Source: Acidobacteriota bacterium
GTDB taxonomy: Bacteria; Acidobacteriota; Terriglobia; 20CM-2-55-15
Direction: 5' to 3'
Assembly: GCA_003223895.1 (NCBI GenBank)
Contig: QHXD01000504.1
Coordinates: 1 to 8,810, forward strand
DNA length: 8,810 nucleotides
Part shown: one piece after another, positions 1 to 5,776 of the stretch
How positions within the stretch are numbered: position 1 is the first letter of the stretch
How the letters are laid out: each line of letters opens with the position of its first letter
Made by a program: the position numbers and the translations under genes
The notes under the pieces: model-generated
What the model was told of the DNA's origin: nothing
Databases searched by the model: none
The model's input: the letters and a program-made list of their open reading frames with translations, nothing else

Positions 1-60
1 TTGAAATCCGAATTCTGAGAGCTACTTCAGGCAGGACCACCAACGACTAGCTGCAGGACC

Positions 61-102
61 GAAAAGCCCATTAGCCGCGTAATTCGCGGCTAATGGCTTT
101 TC
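61..102 (-). terminator. Terminator-like inverted repeat at the 3' end of the vWFA gene
   Basis: Arms at 61-79 and 85-102 are complementary over 18 bp, with one extra C at 67-69 and a 5-base loop (TAATT, 80-84). The stop codon of the vWFA gene (complement of 101-103) lies at the base of the stem. Read on the minus strand, the second arm ends in GGGCTTTTC, a short T run, so intrinsic termination is plausible but not ideal. The stem core (TTAGCCGCG / CGCGGCTAA) resembles the other palindromes in this window but has a different loop. Bases 1-60 hold nothing I can recognise. Confidence 0.6.
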
Positions 103-1117
103 ACTTCGCATAATATCCGGCACGTGACTGAGTGAGATGTAGCTTACCTGCATGTGGCCGGATTTCAATTCGGCGGAATGAGCCATTCGGCGCCGGGTTC
201 GACGATACATATCCCAGACTGTAAGACGTTCCCAGTTCACGTCCGAGCTGCCTGTATAACGGAATAACCTGATCCATGTTCTCCGGGTAGAGAATGCGTC
301 CACCGGAAACCTCGGCAATTTGCTCCATGCGGATTCGTACCTGATTCAGGTAACGCTGAGGCATGAGCGAGTTGCGAAAAATAATCTGAAGATTCCGGTA
401 CTCGTCGCCGCCCATTGTGTTGGGTTCGAGGTTTCTGTCCGTATTGAACGCGACGAAGTAGGTCGGAATTCGCTGATCCCGTGCCGACTTGAAAGCCTTC
501 TGAAACTCTCGATCTTCGGACGGATCGAGCAGCCGATTCCTCATCACCAGCTCCCGGTACAGCGACGTGTCGCGGCCGTCTGTCAATACAAGCAGCACGC
601 GGCGCCCTGCCACTTTCTTGAATTGATTGCGCAGAGCGCGGTCGAGGGCATCGTAAAGATTCGTTCCGCCAATGGTCTTCGCCTTGATCAATTCCGGCAG
701 GGCACGCGCCGCTTGAGCGCGCGAATCGGTCCAGCTCATTTGGAGCTGAAGTTCGTAGTCGAATGTGCCGATAGCAATATGGTCCTGACGCCGAAGGTTG
801 GAGATCAGAGCAGCAACAGCCCGCTGCATGAATGGCCATTTGTGTTGGGTGCTTCCGCTGCGGTCGAACAGCAGAAAAACGTTGTAGGGCGTGGAGACGG
901 GGCTGAAATAGCCGATCTCCTGGCGCACTCCGTCTTCGTACAGTTCGAAGTCGGAGGCCGCGAGGTCGTTTATCGTCTCCCCTGCGGTATCCTGAACAGA
1001 GACGTCCACGGAAACATAAGGGACGTCAACCTTAAGTGTGTACGGGCCTTCCTGGGCTGCAACCAGCGCCGCGCTTACCAACGCGGCCACCAGAAGTCTA
1101 AGCATAATGCTTGGCAT
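101..1117 (-). CDS. Secreted vWFA-domain protein, acidobacterial VWFA-related type
   Basis: A 338-residue protein probably exported and acting outside the cytoplasm as a metal-dependent adhesion or protein-interaction module. Residues 1-22 form a signal peptide: R7, then a hydrophobic run ending in VAAQ. Residues about 27-75 form a small beta-rich domain with the ASDFELYEDG motif typical of acidobacterial VWFA-related proteins. The vWA domain follows (about 78-320) with a complete MIDAS metal site: D85-R-S87-G-S89, T152 in GGTNLYDAL, and D180 in LTDGRD. The start at 1117 is preferred because the complement of 1128-1131 gives AGGA 10 bases upstream; M5 (1105) would give a neater signal peptide but has no ribosome binding site. 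The gene diverges from the cytochrome gene over only 41 bases. Ligand and partner are unknown. The family call is from recognition of motifs. Confidence 0.88.
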   Translation of the reverse strand: MPSIMLRLLVAALVSAALVAAQEGPYTLKVDVPYVSVDVSVQDTAGETINDLAASDFELYEDGVRQEIGYFSPVSTPYNVFLLFDRSGSTQHKWPFMQRAVAALISNLRRQDHIAIGTFDYELQLQMSWTDSRAQAARALPELIKAKTIGGTNLYDALDRALRNQFKKVAGRRVLLVLTDGRDTSLYRELVMRNRLLDPSEDREFQKAFKSARDQRIPTYFVAFNTDRNLEPNTMGGDEYRNLQIIFRNSLMPQRYLNQVRIRMEQIAEVSGGRILYPENMDQVIPLYRQLGRELGTSYSLGYVSSNPAPNGSFRRIEIRPHAGKLHLTQSRAGYYAK

Positions 1118-1146
1118 CGGTGTGCTATCCTACCACCACAAGTCAA

Positions 1147-1152
1147 GAGGAG
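1147..1152 (+). promoter_or_regulatory. Ribosome binding site fixing a TTG start for the small cytochrome
   Basis: GAGGAG lies 6 bases before TTG at 1159. An in-frame TTG at 1111 has no such site, would overlap the divergent vWFA gene and would put 16 polar residues ahead of the signal peptide. The TTG at 1159 is therefore the likely start. Confidence 0.75.
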
Positions 1153-1158
1153 AGCGAT

Positions 1159-1368
1159 TTGAGTAAGATAATTCGAGCTTTGGCCCTAATTGGCGGCGTA
1201 GCAATACTTTTCGCGCCCTTTGCGGTCGGGACTCCGGAATTTGCCAAAAAAGAAAACAAGCAGTGTGTCTATTGCCATACGGCTATTGGCAAGCCGGACC
1301 TCAATGAAGCCGGAAAGTACTATAAAGACCATAAGACCCTCGATGGTTACCTGGAAAAGAAGCCCTAG
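1159..1368 (+). CDS. Very small exported c-type cytochrome, one CxxCH haem site
   Basis: From the TTG at 1159 this encodes 69 residues. Residues 1-24 are a signal peptide (SKIIR, then a hydrophobic segment ending FAVG), so the mature protein would be about 45 residues outside the cytoplasmic membrane. C36-V-Y-C39-H40 is a standard covalent haem c attachment motif. No methionine follows it. The only later histidine is H58 in YYKDHKTLDGY, a candidate sixth ligand, which would make the haem bis-histidine or else leave it open or high-spin. This is shorter than ordinary class I cytochromes (80 or more residues), so it probably lacks their full helical fold. A role in periplasmic electron transfer or as a haem-bearing subunit is inferred. 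The gene lies 32 bases ahead of the SDR gene on the same strand, but that gene seems to have its own promoter. The stop is at 1366-1368. Confidence 0.8.
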   Translation: MSKIIRALALIGGVAILFAPFAVGTPEFAKKENKQCVYCHTAIGKPDLNEAGKYYKDHKTLDGYLEKKP

Positions 1369-1387
1369 TCTCGCCGCCCTCCGTCTT

Positions 1388-1393
1388 TATAAT
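1388..1393 (+). promoter_or_regulatory. Candidate -10 box for a leaderless SDR transcript
   Basis: TATAAT, a perfect -10 hexamer, lies 7 bases before the ATG at 1401. Transcription would start at or next to the ATG. No purine-rich ribosome binding site lies between them (CTCGTTT). No good -35 is present 16-18 bases upstream. Confidence 0.5.
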
Positions 1394-1400
1394 CTCGTTT

Positions 1401-2282
1401 ATGAAAATCGCCATGACGGGTTCGACAGGACTCGTGGGTTCGGCCCTCGTTCCATTGCTTGAGAGCAATGGGCATCAGGTGCTCCGGATGCGGCGTCCCG
1501 GCCATTGGGATCCTGAAAAAGGCACCATCGACAAGTCCGTACTGGAAGGCGTCGAGGCGGTCATCAACCTTGCGGGAGAAAGCATTGCCGGGTCGCGATG
1601 GACCGCGGCGAAGAAGGCCCGGATACGGGACAGCCGCGTGAAGGGAACAAAGCTTCTTTCGGAATCGCTCGCGAAACTGAATCGGCAGCCGCAGGTGCTG
1701 GTGAGTTCGTCGGCCATCGGTTATTACGGCGACCGAGGCAGCGAAGTGCTTCGCGAAGAGAGTCCGCCCGGGAAGGGCTTTCTCCCTGACGTATGCCGTC
1801 AGTGGGAGGCAGCGACCGATCCCGCAACCCGCGCCGGCATTCGAGTAGTGCATGTCCGCACCGGACTTGTCCTCAGCGGCAAAGGCGGCGCACTGCGCCA
1901 GATGCTCTTACCCTTTAAGCTGGGAGTGGGTGGAAAAATAGGTTCCGGGCGCCAGTATTGGAGCTGGATATCGCTCGACGATCTCTGCGGCGCGTTTGTC
2001 CACTCGCTGCAAGCCAACGTGCACGGTCCGGTCAATGCCGTTTCGCCGACGCCAGCGACGAACCTCGAATTCACCAAAGCGCTGGGCCATGCGATTTCCC
2101 GCCCGACGATCTTTCCAATGCCCGCATTCGCAGCCCGTATCGCTCTGGGCGAAATGGCCGGCGAGCTGCTTCTTGCAAGCGCTCGCGTCGAGCCAACGAA
2201 GTTAATGGCGACTCGCTTCGGCTTTCGCCACCGGGATCTCGAACCGACGTTGCGATATCTGTTGGGAAAGAACGCGGGCTAA
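1401..2282 (+). CDS. TIGR01777-family SDR epimerase (YfcH / SDR39U1-like) with DUF1731 tail
   Basis: A 293-residue cytoplasmic protein of the usual length for the family. The N-terminus has the nucleotide-binding glycine motif (G7-S-T-G10-L-V-G13 in MTGSTGLVGSAL). INLAGESIAGSRW (about 55-67) and SSSAIGYYG (102-110) are family signatures; YYG stands where classical SDRs have the catalytic Tyr. WSWISLDD (187-194) is the usual TIGR01777 strand/helix motif. Residues about 240-288 match the C-terminal DUF1731 helical domain. An NAD(P)-dependent epimerase or dehydratase on a nucleotide sugar is the generic family guess; the substrate is not known for any close homologue I can name. The last codons (KNAG) and the TAA stop are part of the palindromic element at 2267-2371, so the C-terminus may have been changed by its insertion. 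The start has no Shine-Dalgarno but a TATAAT box 7 bases upstream. Confidence 0.92.
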   Translation: MKIAMTGSTGLVGSALVPLLESNGHQVLRMRRPGHWDPEKGTIDKSVLEGVEAVINLAGESIAGSRWTAAKKARIRDSRVKGTKLLSESLAKLNRQPQVLVSSSAIGYYGDRGSEVLREESPPGKGFLPDVCRQWEAATDPATRAGIRVVHVRTGLVLSGKGGALRQMLLPFKLGVGGKIGSGRQYWSWISLDDLCGAFVHSLQANVHGPVNAVSPTPATNLEFTKALGHAISRPTIFPMPAFAARIALGEMAGELLLASARVEPTKLMATRFGFRHRDLEPTLRYLLGKNAG

Positions 2283-2371
2283 AGCCCGCGACTACATTTC
2301 GGGACAGGTGAAATCAGAATTTCGGGGCAGGTGAAATCAGATGTAGTCGCGGGCTTTAGCCCGCGTTCTTT
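2267..2371. repeat. Paired palindromic repeat at a convergent junction, copies 1 and 2
   Basis: A perfect 31-bp inverted repeat: 2267-2297 is the exact reverse complement of 2341-2371. Each arm carries an internal 18-bp palindrome, CGCGGGCT-AA-AGCCCGCG or its complement (2273-2290 and 2348-2365), and ends in the GACTACAT / ATGTAGTC flank. The arms can form one long hairpin or two short ones. The left arm contains the SDR stop codon. The right arm ends 5 bases before the stop of the convergent thioredoxin gene (complement of 2377-2379). It is well placed as a bidirectional terminator. The same 26-bp unit recurs at 8350-8425. Confidence 0.93.
2296..2341. repeat. Two tandem 23-bp copies inside the palindromic element
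   Basis: 2296-2318 and 2319-2341 are head-to-tail copies that differ only at 2304 (A) and 2327 (G). They fill the space between the two arms, so the loop of the long hairpin is itself a duplication. The matching loop at 8376-8399 is unrelated. Confidence 0.9.
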
Positions 2372-2376
2372 CATTC

Positions 2377-3255
2377 CTACTTCAGCGTTGACTGAATGGC
2401 CTGTTCCAGGACTGCCTTATCCTGGAAATTCACAAATAGTTTCACGATGGTGCCCTTCTTATCCACGAAGAACATCGTGGGAAAGACGCTCACGCCGCCA
2501 TAAGCCTGCTGCATCTGCGGATTCAGATGCCCAATGGTGAACTTGAATCCGTACTTCTTGACGTAGTCGGCGCGGACCTTGTCGTCGTAAGGCAGTTCGA
2601 GGAATCGGTCCGCATTCGCGCCGATAATCTTAAATCCCTTCGCAGCGTACTGGTTGTACAACTCCGCCAGTATGGGGGCGCTTCTCACGCACGGCGGGCA
2701 GTTGGTGAACCAGAAGTAGATCAGGTGTGCCTGGCCGGAAACCTGCTGGGACGTGACGGGTTTCCCGTCGAGCGACGTGATCGCGAAGGGCGGGGCTTCG
2801 CGGCCTTCCCAGCCGGTAATGCTGCGCTCGAGCACTTTGCCAAACTGAGGGCTGGCCTGGATTGCGGGGATGTCCACTTTCGTGATCTCGCCGGTTTTCG
2901 GATTGCGCTGGATGAACTTCGGCACGCGTGGATCGGCTTCCATGATGCGAAGCATGACATCCGCTTCGCCGGGCACCGTGAAGTTGAACTGTTCGGAGAG
3001 TTCGCGAAGTGTAGGAATCTCTTTGCTCGTCGCGTTGTACTGGACGATGAACATCGGAATCTTGAAGAACGTATTGAAGAGACGGTCGAGAACCTTCCGT
3101 TCCTCCGGCGTCTTGAAGACATTGTTGTAGAGTTCCGAAACCACAACCTGCCGCCCCGGAGTCACGTGGGCCTTGAGATATTCAATGATCCGTTGTTCGG
3201 CATTCGGGGCCTGGAACAACAGCGCCGTCAAGATTAGTGCAATCGAAGAGTGCAT
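2377..3255 (-). CDS. Exported TlpA-type thioredoxin-fold protein with an extra N-terminal domain
   Basis: A 292-residue protein with a short signal peptide (MHSSIALILTALLFQA), so it acts in the periplasm or on the envelope. Residues about 150-290 are a TlpA/ResA-like thioredoxin domain: APPFAITSLDGK at the start, active site C186-P-P-C189 after YFWFTN, and cis-proline P259 in VFPT. A dithiol-disulfide role, for example keeping haem-site or other cysteines reduced, fits the family; the partner is unknown. Residues about 20-145 are not part of the TlpA fold. They look mostly helical with a possible beta-hairpin near RNPKTGEITKVD, which resembles a winged-helix layout, though I cannot confirm it. 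The start is supported by GGAGG (complement of 3265-3269) 9 bases upstream and a TATAAT box at 3297-3302. The gene lies 47 bases downstream of the S9-like gene on the same strand, with its own promoter. Confidence 0.9.
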   Translation of the reverse strand: MHSSIALILTALLFQAPNAEQRIIEYLKAHVTPGRQVVVSELYNNVFKTPEERKVLDRLFNTFFKIPMFIVQYNATSKEIPTLRELSEQFNFTVPGEADVMLRIMEADPRVPKFIQRNPKTGEITKVDIPAIQASPQFGKVLERSITGWEGREAPPFAITSLDGKPVTSQQVSGQAHLIYFWFTNCPPCVRSAPILAELYNQYAAKGFKIIGANADRFLELPYDDKVRADYVKKYGFKFTIGHLNPQMQQAYGGVSVFPTMFFVDKKGTIVKLFVNFQDKAVLEQAIQSTLK

Positions 3256-3296
3256 GGGAACTCGCCTCCATCTGTGTCAGGCCTCTGTCACGCGAA

Positions 3297-3302
3297 ATTA
3301 TA
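3297..3302 (-). promoter_or_regulatory. Candidate -10 box of the thioredoxin gene
   Basis: The complement reads TATAAT. It lies 41 bases before the ATG at 3255, directly after the TAG stop of the upstream S9-like gene (complement of 3303-3305). The transcript would carry a leader of roughly 35 bases with GGAGG 9 bases before the start. No clear -35 is seen. Confidence 0.45.
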
Positions 3303-5237
3303 CTATCGGATCCGGCTGAGCCGGATATCGCGATCCCGGCCAAGCAGGTATTTCTCAAACAACGCGTCGATTCCTTCCATCGCAAGCCGCACGGTGTTGG
3401 GGCGCCAGGACTGCCAGCCGTCGGATTCGTTGTCGAATATGCGGTAGTCGAACCACTTGCCTTTGACCTCTGCCTGCACGGCGAACTGTTGAAGCTGCTG
3501 GAACGGCGCGGAGATGTCGTCGGCGGCGTAGAGGAAGATGATGGGAGTCCGAAGCTTGTCTACGAAGTTCACGAGCGAGCGTTCATAGAAGGCGAGAGGA
3601 TTGCCAATCGGAGTCGATCCGATCATGTAGCGGGACCACAGGTCCATCTTCGGATAGGAAGCGGCAGTGACCGCATCGACGATTCCGTACAGACAGACGG
3701 CGGCTTTGAAACGAGCTTCATCCTTAATGAGCGCCGCAGTGGTGAGAAAACCACCGGTGCCCGCCCCGAAAACTCCGAGGCGCTGGGTGTCGATGAGGCC
3801 TTCGGATGAGAGCTTGTCCAGGCCAATAAAGGCATCGCGCACATCGTGGTCGCCCCCGTGTTCGAACACGAGCTGGCGGAAATCCTTGCCTCGGCCGCTC
3901 GATCCGCGAACATTTGGAGCAAAGACGACGTAGCCGTCACTGACAAGAGTCTGGATGAACGGATCCCAGGAAACGGCGTTCTGCCCGTCGATCGTGTCAC
4001 GGAACATGAGCAGGGCCGGATGCCCCGCCTTCGGCTTCACGCCGCGCGGCTTGTATACAAGTCCACGGATTTCGGTTCCGTCGAAGCTCCGGTACGTTGC
4101 GATGTCGGGCCAGACAAAGCGAGACTCGCGGCGAAGATCGACCGGCATGGAATTTGTGACCTGAATCGTGCGTGTCGCATCGAGACTGGCAACCCAGATG
4201 TCCGAGGTTCTTCCGGGATCGGAGTGGGTGAATGCGATCTTCTTGCCGTCCGGCGACCATTGATACATGCCGCGCGGTGTCGCATCCAGTGCGTCAAAGC
4301 CGCCGTTGACGCCATCACGCTCGGAAACCCGGACGGCGCGACCCCCCGGCGCCGGAATGGTCCAGATGTTGAATTGCGAATCCTCGTTACGGATGAAGGC
4401 GATGTTACTTCCGTCCGGCGACCATTTGGGCGCGATGAGGTCTGCCATGACAGGATAAAGACTTCGTTTCCCGCCGGTCTGCGTGTCCAAAACAAATATG
4501 CTGCTGTTACCCGGACTGTCGGATGAAAACACAATCTGACGCGAGTCCGGTGACCACGATGGACCGGTTTCCCGGAAACGCGGTGTCCCGGGCGTGAGCA
4601 ATCGAGGCGTTCCGCCTCCGACCGGAACAACGAAGATGTCTTCGTTGTCGCGCCGATCGTCATTGGGAAGGAGCGGATCGGAAACAAACACAATGGTCTT
4701 TCCATCGGGCGACCATTGCAGGTCGGAAGCAGGGATTTCGGCGAGAGTAACAATCGACTGGCCTTCGATATCGGCAGTAACAATACGGGTTCGTTTTCCG
4801 GCGGTTTCGGTAAAAGCGAGCTGGCGCCCATCCGGAGACCACGTGGGATTGCGGTCGTCGGCTGGAGTTTCGGTCAGATTGGTGCGCATCTCTCCATCCG
4901 AGCTGACCAGTTGAATATCTCCGGCTCCCCCCGGCTGCACGGCTACATACGCGATCCATTTTCCATCCTTCGACCACCGCGGCTGCTTCTTCGCGGCCGT
5001 TGTCGAAGTCAGCCGCGTCGGAGTTCCGCCGGCCGCCGGCACAACCCACACTTCCGAATTTCCGTTCTGACTTGAAATGTACGTAATGGATTTCCCATCC
5101 GGCGCCCACGAAAACTCGTACACCCCGGCCGGAAGCAGCGGCACCCGCCCGCCCTCCTGCGTCACCAGCATTCCTACCCCGATCGAGAGAATAAAGATGC
5201 CGGCCACCACGGACAGCCTTGAAACGTAAACCCGCAT
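3303..5237 (-). CDS. Propeller S9-type (prolyl oligopeptidase-like) protein, probable pseudoenzyme
   Basis: A 644-residue protein. Residues 10-25 are a hydrophobic signal anchor or signal peptide. Residues about 40-360 are a beta-propeller with seven PD40/TolB-like repeats around [WA]SPDG: W44, W88, W133, W175, W228, W272 and W327. Residues about 380-635 are an alpha/beta hydrolase domain of the S9 family (RGLVYKP, GYVVFAPNVRGSSGRG, then the nucleophile elbow). In S9 enzymes the elbow reads GxSxGG; here it is G491-A-G493-T-G-G, so the serine is replaced by glycine (GGC, complement of 3759-3761). The acid is kept at D574 in DDISAP. The catalytic histidine region reads DNESD606GW, with Asp where GH is expected. 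Two of three triad residues are therefore missing. A binding or scaffold role is inferred. The start has no Shine-Dalgarno; a TACAAT box lies 6 bases upstream. An 8-bp palindrome at 3310-3326 covers the last codons. Confidence 0.88.
   Translation of the reverse strand: MRVYVSRLSVVAGIFILSIGVGMLVTQEGGRVPLLPAGVYEFSWAPDGKSITYISSQNGNSEVWVVPAAGGTPTRLTSTTAAKKQPRWSKDGKWIAYVAVQPGGAGDIQLVSSDGEMRTNLTETPADDRNPTWSPDGRQLAFTETAGKRTRIVTADIEGQSIVTLAEIPASDLQWSPDGKTIVFVSDPLLPNDDRRDNEDIFVVPVGGGTPRLLTPGTPRFRETGPSWSPDSRQIVFSSDSPGNSSIFVLDTQTGGKRSLYPVMADLIAPKWSPDGSNIAFIRNEDSQFNIWTIPAPGGRAVRVSERDGVNGGFDALDATPRGMYQWSPDGKKIAFTHSDPGRTSDIWVASLDATRTIQVTNSMPVDLRRESRFVWPDIATYRSFDGTEIRGLVYKPRGVKPKAGHPALLMFRDTIDGQNAVSWDPFIQTLVSDGYVVFAPNVRGSSGRGKDFRQLVFEHGGDHDVRDAFIGLDKLSSEGLIDTQRLGVFGAGTGGFLTTAALIKDEARFKAAVCLYGIVDAVTAASYPKMDLWSRYMIGSTPIGNPLAFYERSLVNFVDKLRTPIIFLYAADDISAPFQQLQQFAVQAEVKGKWFDYRIFDNESDGWQSWRPNTVRLAMEGIDALFEKYLLGRDRDIRLSRIR
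3310..3326 (-). terminator. Small perfect palindrome over the last codons of the S9-like gene
   Basis: ATCCGGCT-G-AGCCGGAT is an 8-bp inverted repeat about one base, a possible 7-bp hairpin with a 3-base loop, just before the stop. On the minus strand no T-run follows, and the TATAAT box of the next gene comes at once. It could be a weak terminator, an mRNA 3' end or processing hairpin, or chance. Confidence 0.3.
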
Positions 5238-5243
5238 GGGGGC

Positions 5244-5249
5244 ATTGTA
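5244..5249 (-). promoter_or_regulatory. Candidate -10 box for a leaderless S9-like transcript
   Basis: The complement reads TACAAT and is 6 bases (GCCCCC) from the ATG at 5237. No ribosome binding site fits between them. The expected -35 region (CGCGCC) is poor. Confidence 0.45.
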
Positions 5250-5274
5250 CCAGCGTTGCCAGATACGGCGCGCG

Positions 5275-5336
5275 AACTGTAGCGGCGGTCTATGACCGCC
5301 GACAAAAGCCGGCGCTCATAGAGCGCCGCTACAGTT
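5275..5336. repeat. Long inverted repeat with nested compensated hairpins, divergent promoter region
   Basis: Arms 5275-5303 and 5308-5336 (29 bases each) flank AAAA and match at 26 of 29 positions. Each arm also folds on itself: 5283-5301 (8 bp, loop TAT) and 5310-5328 (8 bp, loop ATA). Two of the three mismatches of the long hairpin (5288/5323 and 5296/5315) are the two partners of one pair in each short hairpin, G-C in one and C-G in the other. The element is not of the GGCTTTAGCC type. It lies between the divergent S9-like and arfB genes, 5 bases from the arfB -10 box. Confidence 0.92.
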
Positions 5337-5341
5337 AAGGT

Positions 5342-5347
5342 TAGAAT
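5342..5347 (+). promoter_or_regulatory. Candidate -10 box for a leaderless arfB transcript
   Basis: TAGAAT, then 6 bases (CATTCC), then the GTG start at 5354. No Shine-Dalgarno is present. The -35 position (about 5319-5324) falls inside the right arm of the palindromic element. Confidence 0.45.
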
Positions 5348-5353
5348 CATTCC

Positions 5354-5776
5354 GTGATCCGCGTCACGAATGAGTTGTTGATTCCGGAAAATGAGATTAC
5401 CTTCACTGCGTCGCGAAGTGGCGGGCCGGGCGGGCAGAATGTGAATAAAGTGAGCAGCCGGGTGACGCTTTCGTTTGATGTTTGGGATTCGACGGCGCTT
5501 TCGGAAGCGCAGAAGCAAAAGGTCGCATCGAAGCTCGTGACGCGCATCAACAAGGATGGTGTCCTGCGTATCATCTCGCAGCGAACCAGAAGTCAGGAGA
5601 TGAATCGGACGGATGCGCTGGAACGATTTGTGGACCTGCTCAAACATGCGCTGACTCCCGAACGGCCGCGAATCAAGACGCGAATGCCTGCAGGCGCCAA
5701 AGAACGGCGAATGGAAGAAAAGAAGAAGCGCAGGGTCATCAAGGAAACGCGATCCAAAAAAGGATGGGATTCATGA
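5354..5776 (+). CDS. arfB: Peptidyl-tRNA hydrolase ArfB (YaeJ), ribosome rescue factor
   Basis: A 140-residue protein, the same length as E. coli ArfB. GGPGGQNVNK carries the catalytic GGQ at residues 26-28, the position it has in E. coli ArfB; GGQ releases peptide from peptidyl-tRNA on ribosomes stalled without a stop codon. Residues 32-100 complete the RF1-like catalytic domain. The tail (about 105-140) is very basic (KERR, EEKKKRR, RSKKGW), as in ArfB, where it enters the empty mRNA channel. The alternative, class I release factor PrfH or a full RF, is excluded by length and the lack of a codon-recognition domain. The start is GTG with no Shine-Dalgarno and a TAGAAT box 6 bases upstream. 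The stop TGA overlaps the ATG of the next gene in ATGA (5773-5776), so the two are translationally coupled. Confidence 0.95.
   Translation: MIRVTNELLIPENEITFTASRSGGPGGQNVNKVSSRVTLSFDVWDSTALSEAQKQKVASKLVTRINKDGVLRIISQRTRSQEMNRTDALERFVDLLKHALTPERPRIKTRMPAGAKERRMEEKKKRRVIKETRSKKGWDS

Noticed and set aside
1103..1130. Sigma-70 promoters in the vWFA/cytochrome divergent gap
   Set aside because: CATAAT and TATCCT are the only -10-like strings and neither has a -35 at normal spacing. On the minus strand TTGACT (complement of 1141-1146) has no -10 partner.
320..1162. Long plus-strand open frame (280 codons) opposite the vWFA gene
   Set aside because: It is antisense to a gene with a signal peptide and a full MIDAS motif, and its translation has no recognisable domain.
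2267..2371. CRISPR array or insertion sequence
   Set aside because: There are only two tandem 23-bp units with no spacers, and no transposase frame; the structure is a paired palindrome.
2527..3237. Plus-strand open frame of 236 codons opposite the thioredoxin gene
   Set aside because: The opposite strand encodes a complete CPPC thioredoxin domain; this frame is a GC-driven shadow.
4037..4831. Minus-strand open frame of 264 codons inside the S9-like gene
   Set aside because: It overlaps the propeller repeats in another frame; its Arg/Ser/Pro-rich translation has no domain.
5482..5772. N-terminal extension of the M61 protein into arfB
   Set aside because: This stretch codes for ArfB in another frame. 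The M61 signal peptide begins at 5773, with AGGA upstream.
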